Part shown: positions 1 to 5,018 of the stretch, piece by piece | Position numbering within the stretch: position 1 is the stretch's first letter | Layout: every line of letters begins with the position of its first letter | NCBI GenBank assembly: GCA_964621555.1 | Contig: CAZUOO010000035.1 | Location: forward strand, 1 to 7,179 | DNA length: 7,179 nt | Direction of reading: 5' to 3' | From: UBA2022 sp964621555 | Lineage (GTDB): Bacteria > Patescibacteriota > Dojkabacteria > SC72 | Made by a program: the position numbers and the translations under genes | The notes under the pieces: generated by a model | Seen by the model: only the letters and a program-made list of their open reading frames with translations | Told to the model about the DNA's origin: nothing | Database searches by the model: none

Positions 1-387
1 TGGAAAGGGAAGGCAACGATGGTGAAGGATAATACGATTGTACTTGAGCGTCCTTCTGATGAGGAGAAGTGGAATCTGTTTGATGCAGGGAATCTCTTTG
101 TAATGGTTTCTAAGAGTGAGTCTTTTGGTATTGTGTATTTGGAGGCTTGGTTGTATAAGGTGCCAGTTATTGGTTGTAATATTGAGTCTGTTTCAGAGGT
201 TATAGCTGAGGGTAAGGATGGGTTTCTTCTTCCATTTGATGATTCTAATAAACTATCTGAGAAAATTAAATATCTGATAGATAATCCCGATACAATTAAG
301 AAGATGGGGGAGATTGGGTATAATAAGGTGATGAAGGAATATACATGGGAGATGAAGTTTAAGATTTTGGATAAGTATTTTAAATGA
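1..387 (+). CDS. GT-B glycosyltransferase (GT4-like), C-terminal part, 5' truncated by window edge
   Basis: This is the C-terminal nucleotide-sugar-binding half of a GT-B glycosyltransferase (Glycos_transf_1 / GT4 type), which moves a sugar from an activated donor to a lipid or glycan acceptor, usually at the cytoplasmic face of the membrane. The reading frame is open from base 1, so the gene starts outside the window; the ATG at 19 lies inside the domain and is not the real start. Visible signatures are the E-x7-E donor-site motif (bases 118-144, ESFGIVYLE), then P-V-I-G-C, the S-V-S-E-V-I segment, G-x-D-G-F-L-L-P, and a closing helical tail typical of the family (Y-T-W-E-M-K-F). The TGA stop shares the ATGA overlap with the next gene, implying co-translation. 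The acceptor and sugar cannot be told because the N-terminal acceptor domain is missing. Confidence 0.9.
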   Translation, partial: WKGKATMVKDNTIVLERPSDEEKWNLFDAGNLFVMVSKSESFGIVYLEAWLYKVPVIGCNIESVSEVIAEGKDGFLLPFDDSNKLSEKIKYLIDNPDTIKKMGEIGYNKVMKEYTWEMKFKILDKYFK

Positions 388-1079
388 AGCTGATTGCACA
401 CGGAGGATATTCTTCAAAGTATCCTGAGAATACCTTAGAGAGTTTTTTAGAGGCACAGAAATTTAATCCATATGCTATAGAGATGGATGTGGTTTATGAC
501 CCAATTGCAAAGGTTTTACGTTGCTATCATCCTTCTGGAGTTAGCTCAGAGAGCGGGACTTTTAATTCAGAGGAAATACATTCCCAAAGGGAAGTACTTT
601 CTGAATTCCCTGCTTTTGAAGATGTCTTGAAGAGATTGAATAGCAGTCAAAAGATTCTTGTTGATCTCAAAGATCCCTCGGATTCTAATTTGAAGGCTGT
701 GGCTGAGATTCTCCGGCATGATATTGAAAGGTATATTCTTGGGGCGAGGAGTTATGAAGATTTCCTGAAGATAAAGGAGATTGATTCCAATATAGTTGTT
801 CTCGCCCTTTTTTCTAACCCTGACGATTACCTCTCTTTTGCAAACGAGGGAGGGGAGTATTTCAGATTAAGAGGCGATGACGTTATTCCTGAGAGAGTTG
901 CAAATATTCATAACCTAGGGCTTAAGATATGGGTAGTGCCTGGAAAGAAGTCTACCCCAAGCTCTCCTAGAACTTCAGGTGATATATCTGAAGAAGAGCT
1001 AATTGCACTACTAGATGTCGGAGTAGATGGGGTTGAAGTTAATGATATCGAGATGGCAACGAGAGTTGTGAACTCCTAA
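384..1079 (+). CDS. Glycerophosphodiester phosphodiesterase-like protein with altered active-site motifs
   Basis: This 231-residue protein resembles the GDPD family of TIM barrels, which cut glycerophosphodiesters or related phosphodiesters using a divalent metal. The order of landmarks fits: H6 near the N-terminus, PENTLESF (14-21), E33-x-D35 after the first strand, H49, F-P-A-F-E-D-V-L (75-82), D94-L-K96 for the usual E-x-K strand, and G-V-D-G-V-E-V (about 212-218) near the end. Two signature positions differ: the family H-R-G is H-G-G here (R to G7), and the H-D pair is H-P (P50). The metal-binding E33/D35 and both histidines remain. The ATG is fixed by H6 and by the 4-nt overlap with the glycosyltransferase, which suggests a shared role in lipid or glycan metabolism. 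Family membership is fairly sure; the substrate, and even activity, are not. Confidence 0.75.
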   Translation: MKLIAHGGYSSKYPENTLESFLEAQKFNPYAIEMDVVYDPIAKVLRCYHPSGVSSESGTFNSEEIHSQREVLSEFPAFEDVLKRLNSSQKILVDLKDPSDSNLKAVAEILRHDIERYILGARSYEDFLKIKEIDSNIVVLALFSNPDDYLSFANEGGEYFRLRGDDVIPERVANIHNLGLKIWVVPGKKSTPSSPRTSGDISEEELIALLDVGVDGVEVNDIEMATRVVNS

Positions 1080-1099
1080 TTTTATAGTGAGACTCCCTT

Positions 1100-1128
1100 T
1101 TGAGTTAATTCCTGTATTGTATTAGAAT
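1100..1128 (+). promoter_or_regulatory. Promoter of the SpoU-cupin-NUDIX-SDR unit, probably leaderless
   Basis: A sigma70-type promoter is visible in the 55-nt gap: -35 TTGAGT (1100-1105), a 17-nt spacer, and -10 TAGAAT (1123-1128). Only 6 nt separate the -10 from the ATG at 1135, so the expected transcription start falls on the A of the start codon. No SD sequence lies between. The element would drive the tightly packed genes up to 3550. It was found by eye and is not experimentally supported. Confidence 0.5.
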
Positions 1129-1134
1129 ATATCA

Positions 1135-1857
1135 ATGAAAAGTCCTAAAATTAAAAGGTACAATAAGAAGCTTTCATATACATATGCCTTTGGCACATAC
1201 CCCACCATTGATCTCTTGAAATATAGGGCGGATAGGGTGATTAAAGTATATTTAAAGCAGGAAGCGTTTGGGAGTGAGGGGGTGGATGAAATTGTAGATT
1301 TGTGTGAAAAGAATGGGGTTAGTTATGAGGTAAACGATAGATTGATTGATAGGGTGGCTTCTAAAGATAACACATACTCACTAGGTGTATTTGAAAAGTA
1401 TGAGAGTGAGTTGGAGAGCGGTAATAATCATATTGTATTGGTTAACCCAATGAACCTAGGTAATATTGGTACTATTGTTAGAACGATGGTGGGATTTGGT
1501 TTTAGGGATTTAGCAATTATTAAACCTGCTGGTGATATTTTTGATCCAATGATTGTTAGATCTGCAATGGGTGCTTTGTTTTCTATCAATTTTAAGTATT
1601 ATGCAAGTTTGGAAGAGTATTCTAAGGAGTTCAAAAAGAATTCCCTATACCTGTTTATGTTGAAAGGTGCTAAGAGCATGGAGAGTGTTAAGTTCGAGTC
1701 TCCATTTAGTTTGGTGTTTGGTAATGAGAGTACAGGTTTACCAGATGAATATGCTAGTTATGGTCAGGGTGTATATATCGATCATTCTAAAGATATTGAT
1801 TCATTAAACCTTAGTATTGCAGCAGGTATCGCTATGTATAAATCTAAATTAAAGTAG
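1135..1857 (+). CDS. SpoU/TrmH-family RNA 2'-O-ribose methyltransferase
   Basis: A 240-residue SPOUT methyltransferase that would transfer a methyl group from S-adenosylmethionine to a ribose 2'-OH in rRNA or tRNA. The N-terminal part (about 15-85) looks like the SpoU substrate-binding domain: an A-F-G-T-Y-P segment, then R-A-D-R-V-I-K-V-Y-L. The catalytic trefoil-knot domain carries all three SpoU motifs: motif 1 N104-x-x-N-x-G-N-x-G with R116, motif 2 L-V-F-G-N-E-S-T-G-L-P (193-203), and motif 3 D222-S-L-N-L-S-x-A-A (222-230). N104, R116, E198 and N225 sit at the family's conserved positions. The ATG directly follows the proposed promoter, with no SD sequence. The stop overlaps the next start by one base (TAGTG). 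The RNA target (RlmB-like, TrmH-like or other) cannot be decided from sequence alone. Confidence 0.9.
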   Translation: MKSPKIKRYNKKLSYTYAFGTYPTIDLLKYRADRVIKVYLKQEAFGSEGVDEIVDLCEKNGVSYEVNDRLIDRVASKDNTYSLGVFEKYESELESGNNHIVLVNPMNLGNIGTIVRTMVGFGFRDLAIIKPAGDIFDPMIVRSAMGALFSINFKYYASLEEYSKEFKKNSLYLFMLKGAKSMESVKFESPFSLVFGNESTGLPDEYASYGQGVYIDHSKDIDSLNLSIAAGIAMYKSKLK

Positions 1858-2252
1858 TGGGATTTTTGTCTAAAGCTAAGCTCATAAAAAAGGAAGAGGC
1901 TGTAAATATTAATCTAGGTACCAAGCGTATCCTTAAATATACTTCACAGGATAGAAGCTTGGAGATTAATCATATGTTCATGTCAGGTAGGCAACCTGAG
2001 AGAGAAGGGCTGTATAATCTTGAGTCTCTTTGTCACTTTATGGTCTATGTATTAAAAGGGAGTGGTACTTTCTATGTTGAAGATGAGGTCATTAATATTG
2101 GTGAAGGAGATGTTCTTGATATTTCTGCAAATACAAAATTCGCAACTGAGGGAGATTTTGAGTATCTGGCATTTGAATCACCAGCCTTTACACTTGAACA
2201 GGCTAGTATCGTAGATATAGATGGGAATATAATTGAGGAAGTTAAAGAATAA
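1857..2252 (+). CDS. Cupin-fold protein lacking the usual metal histidines
   Basis: A 131-residue single-domain cupin (small beta-barrel). The recognisable core is V-Y-V-L-K-G-S-G-T-F-Y-V (63-74), the usual 'VLeGegtv' strand pair, then I-G-E-G-D-V-L-D-I-S-A-N-T (81-93), the usual 'l.aGDlv.ip.n' strand. Cupins normally bind a metal through H-x-H upstream of the first strand and a His after the second. Here the upstream segment reads Y-N-L-E-S-L-C-H and the late position is K94. The only histidines are H39 and H60, so a classical metal site seems absent. A sensing, sugar-binding or scaffold role is possible, but no specific function can be assigned. The start is GTG overlapping the previous TAG by one base (TAGTG), a coupled arrangement; no SD is seen. 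The stop overlaps the next ATG (TAATG). Confidence 0.75.
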   Translation: MGFLSKAKLIKKEEAVNINLGTKRILKYTSQDRSLEINHMFMSGRQPEREGLYNLESLCHFMVYVLKGSGTFYVEDEVINIGEGDVLDISANTKFATEGDFEYLAFESPAFTLEQASIVDIDGNIIEEVKE

Positions 2253-2686
2253 TGGAGAATAGATATTTTCGTAAATTTGCACTTGCAATATTCTTAGATA
2301 GGGAGGGTAATACCATTGTTCAGGATAGGAGTAAAATCTCTAAAGCCGGAGAGAAGTATGGGTTATTCGGAGGAGGTATTGAGAGTGGTGAAACTCCTGA
2401 ATTAGCATTGAAAAGAGAGTTAAAAGAAGAACTCTCTCTTGATGTGGTTATTCCGCATATATGGCAAAAGTGGGAATATAATGTTCCTAATTATGGTCTA
2501 GGTCTCTTCTACTACTACCTTCTTCCTCTTCCAAAGAATCTCGAAACTATTAATGTCTCGGAGGGTGGCATAATTAAAACTACGGTGAAAGAATTCTTGA
2601 AGTTTGAGGGGTTAGATGAAGAAGATCTTCGGTTATATACTAAGGTATTGGAAGATTGGGATAATGTGGTTAAATTTATTCAATAA
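2252..2686 (+). CDS. NUDIX hydrolase
   Basis: A 144-residue NUDIX-domain protein, a family that hydrolyses nucleoside diphosphates linked to another moiety (oxidised dNTPs, NDP-sugars, capped nucleotides, cofactors). The Nudix box G-x5-E-x7-R-E-U-x-E-E is clear: G41, E47, R55, E56, L57, E59, E60, so the Mg-binding glutamates are intact. The box normally ends x-G-U, but here reads L61-S62-L63 (Gly to Ser). Strand F-A-L-A-I-F-L-D (9-16) and the loop Y-G-L-F-G-G-G (36-42) match the fold. The ATG overlaps the previous stop by one base (TAATG); a GAGG at 2235-2238 lies 13 nt away, too far for a good SD, so translational coupling is likelier. The substrate is not predictable. A MutT-like oxidised-nucleotide role is only suggested by the OGG-type glycosylase at 4165. 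Confidence 0.9.
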   Translation: MENRYFRKFALAIFLDREGNTIVQDRSKISKAGEKYGLFGGGIESGETPELALKRELKEELSLDVVIPHIWQKWEYNVPNYGLGLFYYYLLPLPKNLETINVSEGGIIKTTVKEFLKFEGLDEEDLRLYTKVLEDWDNVVKFIQ

Positions 2687-2689
2687 ACT

Positions 2690-3550
2690 ATGAAAAGAGT
2701 ATTGGTTACAGGTGCTAATTCTGGATTTGGGTATTTGATGGCACTTAAATTTGCTAGAAATGGGTATAAAGTATTTGCTACAGCTCGAGACCTAACTAAA
2801 GATGGGGTTGTAGAAATGAATAAGGTAGCTAAGGAAGAAGGGTTGGAAATTGAGTGGCTTGTTCTAGATGTTACAGATCAAAGAACTATAGATAATGCAC
2901 GTGTAAAGGTGGAGAAGGAAGGGTTAGATGTATTGGTTAATAACGCAGGATTTGGAATACTAGGCCCAATACAAAGTTATACGATTGATGATTTTCAAAA
3001 ACAGTTTGATGCGAACTTCTTTGGAGTGGTTAGAATGGTATATGCATTTCTCCCAACCTTAATTAAGAGTAGGGGGGGGAGAATTATTAACATCTCCTCA
3101 ATTGCAGGATTGATTGTATCTCCTGCATATGGACTATACTCCTCCTCAAAATTTGCACTAGAAGCATACACTGAAGCCCTACGATATGAGCTATTCCAAA
3201 CCAACGTTAAAGTCTCCTTAGTTGAACCGGGAGGGTTTGATACAAACTTTAGTGTTAATGCTAAAGGGTTAACATCTGGTGATGCGGATGAAAAAAGCTA
3301 TGAGAAATGGTATAGGCAGGTTAGAGATTTCAGAAATAGATTTGTAGGGAGGTTTGGTATGACAAAAAGTAGGAATAGGGATCCTCAGATAGTTGCAGAT
3401 AGAGTATATGCGATTTCACAAATGAAAAATCCTAAATTGCGCAATTTTGTGGGAGCAGGTACTTCTTTAACTGCCTTTATTCGTAAGATTGTTCCAAGTC
3501 GTTGGTGGCAGGCGTGGGCTATGGCGATTCTGAAACTTGCGACAAGATAA
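2690..3550 (+). CDS. Classical short-chain dehydrogenase/reductase (SDR)
   Basis: A 286-residue Rossmann-fold oxidoreductase of the classical SDR family, reducing a carbonyl or oxidising an alcohol with NAD(P)(H). The dinucleotide motif T-G-A-N-S-G-F-G (7-14) starts at the N-terminus, followed by A-T-A-R-D (30-34); R33 after the second strand suggests NADP(H) preference. Further landmarks are L-D-V-T-D (59-63), N-N-A-G (84-87), N109, N-I-S-S (134-137), Y150-x3-K154 and P-G-G (180-182). The Asn-Ser-Tyr-Lys tetrad (N109, S137, Y150, K154) is complete, so an active enzyme is expected. The C-terminal tail (about 262-286) has many hydrophobic and basic residues, including R-W-W-Q-A-W-A, and may touch the membrane. 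It starts 3 nt after the NUDIX stop with no SD. The substrate is unknown; some resemblance to retinol-dehydrogenase-like SDRs is noted but not diagnostic. Confidence 0.92.
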   Translation: MKRVLVTGANSGFGYLMALKFARNGYKVFATARDLTKDGVVEMNKVAKEEGLEIEWLVLDVTDQRTIDNARVKVEKEGLDVLVNNAGFGILGPIQSYTIDDFQKQFDANFFGVVRMVYAFLPTLIKSRGGRIINISSIAGLIVSPAYGLYSSSKFALEAYTEALRYELFQTNVKVSLVEPGGFDTNFSVNAKGLTSGDADEKSYEKWYRQVRDFRNRFVGRFGMTKSRNRDPQIVADRVYAISQMKNPKLRNFVGAGTSLTAFIRKIVPSRWWQAWAMAILKLATR

Positions 3551-3575
3551 TCTCGTTATCTAATATTAATATTAT
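3537..3575 (+). promoter_or_regulatory. Weak promoter candidate before the LURP-one-like gene
   Basis: The 30-nt gap before 3581 is nearly all A/T and contains a perfect 14-bp palindrome (3561-3574, TAATATTAATATTA). Two -10 readings are possible: TAATAT (3561-3566), 18 nt after TTGCGA (3537-3542), or TATTAT (3570-3575) with no good -35 but only 5 nt from the ATG. Either gives a leader of about 8 nt or none. No SD sequence is present. AT-rich gaps yield such matches easily, so confidence is low. Confidence 0.3.
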
Positions 3576-3580
3576 CATCC

Positions 3581-4141
3581 ATGTTCAGTTCAAATAAATA
3601 TATGATACGTAAGAAGGTGTTAACTCTTCTAGGATCTATCTTTGAAATATACGATGAGTCAGGGGGAGTTGTAATGTATGCCAAGCAGAAAGCTTTCAAG
3701 CTAAAAGAGGAGATGATGTTCTATGAAAGCAAGGAAATGAAGCAAGAGATAGTGAGTATTAAGGCTAGAAATATATTTGATCTCTCTGCTACCTACGATA
3801 TAAAGGATGCTACAAGTGAGAAGATACTGGGAAGTATAAGGAGGAGAGGGTTGAAATCTATGCTTAGGGATGAATGGACTATACTAGACGAAAACGAAAA
3901 AGAGATAGGGGTTATGCTAGAAGATTCTATGGCTCTTGCCATGTTACGAAGGTTCCTGCTTAGTCTCATACCTCAGAATTATGACTATATTATAAATGGA
4001 GAGAGGACTGCAGATTTAAAACAGCAGTTTAATCCCTTCGTATATAAAATGGATGTAGATATATTGAGCGATAGCGTAGATAAAAAGGTGGTACTTGCAT
4101 CAGCGGTGGTACTTTCTCTCATAGAAGGAAGACAGGATTAA
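3581..4141 (+). CDS. LURP-one-related / Tubby-like barrel protein
   Basis: A 186-residue protein resembling the LURP-one-related family (PF04525-like), whose fold is a twelve-stranded barrel around a hydrophobic C-terminal helix, shared with Tubby and phospholipid scramblases. Signs are the opening Y-M-I-R-K-K-V-L-T-L-L-G (7-18), the strand F-E-I-Y-D-E-S-G-G-V-V-M (21-32), D-I-K-D-A-T (73-78), E-W-T-I-L-D-E-N (98-105), and the closing apolar helix V-V-L-A-S-A-V-V-L-S-L-I (170-181), which would fill the barrel. Length suits the family. The hydrophobic end is therefore probably not a transmembrane anchor. Molecular function is poorly known in bacteria, and lipid binding is only an analogy. It starts at an ATG without SD and is followed after 23 nt by the DNA glycosylase, likely on one transcript. 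Confidence 0.6.
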   Translation: MFSSNKYMIRKKVLTLLGSIFEIYDESGGVVMYAKQKAFKLKEEMMFYESKEMKQEIVSIKARNIFDLSATYDIKDATSEKILGSIRRRGLKSMLRDEWTILDENEKEIGVMLEDSMALAMLRRFLLSLIPQNYDYIINGERTADLKQQFNPFVYKMDVDILSDSVDKKVVLASAVVLSLIEGRQD

Positions 4142-4150
4142 TCTAATTTG

Positions 4151-4164
4151 AGAGAGGTAAGGAG
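4151..4164 (+). promoter_or_regulatory. Ribosome binding site of the DNA glycosylase gene
   Basis: The purine-rich run AGAGAGGTAAGGAG directly precedes the ATG at 4165. AGAGAGG (4151-4157) is at standard SD distance (7 nt), and a second AGGAG (4160-4164) touches the start codon. It is the only convincing SD-like sequence among the ten genes here. It supports the chosen start, and there is no other in-frame Met until residue 172. Confidence 0.5.
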
Positions 4165-4992
4165 ATGAATAGGCTTTTTCTACCCAATTTTGACCTACAC
4201 GCTACCTTGCTAGGTGGTCAGTCTTTCTCTTGGGATTTAAACGGTGGTCTATATACTGGCTTTACATCTTCTCGTTATCTTGAGCTTAAAAGAGAGGGGG
4301 ATTATCTGCTTTGGCAGACATATCCGATTAAGGACGATATTACCTACCTTACAAAGTATTTAAGGTTGGATGTTGATTACGAGGATATACTCTCTCGTTT
4401 TCCAATTGATGATCACTTGGACATTGCCAAACAGAAATTTGTAGGTTTGAGACTTCTCTCTCAGGATTTCCCTGACACATTGTTGGGTTATATATGTTCG
4501 TCGAATAAGAGCATTAAGGCAATTAGAAGTAGTATTAGGAAGTTGCGGGATATATATGGGGAAGAGATTATAGTTAATGGAAATAAGGTGAAGCTGTTCC
4601 CTAAATTAGAAAGCCTACATACCTTAGGTTTAGACGTCCTCCTAACTACAGGAGTGGGGTTCCGTGGGAAGTACTTAATGGAGGCTTCTAAAGCGTATTC
4701 GCAGGGTATATTTGATGGTGTCGATACACTTAAATATGGGGAGGCAAAACAGAGGTTAATATCATTAAATGGGGTGGGGGATAAGGTGGCGGATTGTGTA
4801 CTATTGTATTCACTTAAACACGATGAGGTAATACCATTAGATATATGGGTGAGAAGGGTGGTAGAAAGGTACTATGGCTTGAGCTCAAATATGAAGTATG
4901 AGAAAGTACAGGAGTGGATTAATGAGTATTTTAATGGGGTTGGGGGATGGGCAGGTCAGATGTTGTTTGAGTATATAAGAGGTTTCAAATAG
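4165..4992 (+). CDS. ogg: OGG1-type 8-oxoguanine DNA glycosylase/AP lyase
   Basis: A 275-residue HhH-GPD glycosylase that would excise 8-oxoguanine from DNA and nick the abasic site. The N-terminal OGG domain shows L-G-G-Q-S-F-S-W (16-23), matching the family GQ-x-F-x-W signature. Then follow I-C-S-S-N (110-114), F-P-K-L (145-148), the V-G-F-R-G-K-Y loop (164-170), and the helix-hairpin-helix L-N-G-V-G-D-K-V-A-D-C (201-211). By hand alignment to human OGG1, K207 is the catalytic lysine (K249), D226 the catalytic aspartate (D268), C211 the conserved C253, N114 = N149, R167 = R204 and F268 = F319. Human R154 aligns with A119, and Q315 with G264 beside Q265, so opposite-base and lesion recognition may differ. 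It is preceded by the best SD of the window. Assignment is strong and lyase activity likely. Confidence 0.9.
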   Translation: MNRLFLPNFDLHATLLGGQSFSWDLNGGLYTGFTSSRYLELKREGDYLLWQTYPIKDDITYLTKYLRLDVDYEDILSRFPIDDHLDIAKQKFVGLRLLSQDFPDTLLGYICSSNKSIKAIRSSIRKLRDIYGEEIIVNGNKVKLFPKLESLHTLGLDVLLTTGVGFRGKYLMEASKAYSQGIFDGVDTLKYGEAKQRLISLNGVGDKVADCVLLYSLKHDEVIPLDIWVRRVVERYYGLSSNMKYEKVQEWINEYFNGVGGWAGQMLFEYIRGFK

Positions 4993-5012
4993 TATATTTA
5001 AGTTATTATATT
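4984..5012 (+). promoter_or_regulatory. Promoter candidate of the MurA-like gene, probably leaderless
   Basis: -35 TTCAAA (4984-4989), overlapping the glycosylase stop, is followed after 17 nt by -10 TATATT (5007-5012). The ATG at 5019 begins 6 nt after the -10, the same spacing as at 1135, so transcription would start at or next to the start codon. No SD is present upstream. The stretch 5003-5017 also forms a 6-bp inverted repeat, TTATTA/TAATAA, around a 3-nt loop. Confidence 0.4.
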
Positions 5013-5018
5013 AATAAT

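Noticed and set aside
253..456. Minus-strand open frames (also 2995-3204, 5006-5197, 5352-5603)
   Set aside because: Each lies opposite well-supported + strand genes, has no family features, and is a shadow frame.
1092..1105. Possible terminator hairpin ACTC/GAGT in the gap before 1135
   Set aside because: The stem is only 4 bp with no following T-run, and it overlaps the -35 element.
2503..2531. Pyrimidine-rich tract inside the NUDIX gene
   Set aside because: It encodes a run of Leu, Phe, Tyr and Pro (L-F-Y-Y-Y-L-L-P-L-P) in a beta-strand; no repeat or regulatory structure is needed to explain it.
4087..4114. 10-bp direct repeat GGTGGTACTT (4087-4096 and 4105-4114)
   Set aside because: It encodes the V-V-L-A-S-A-V-V-L-S helix of the LURP-one-like protein; repeated small apolar residues explain it.
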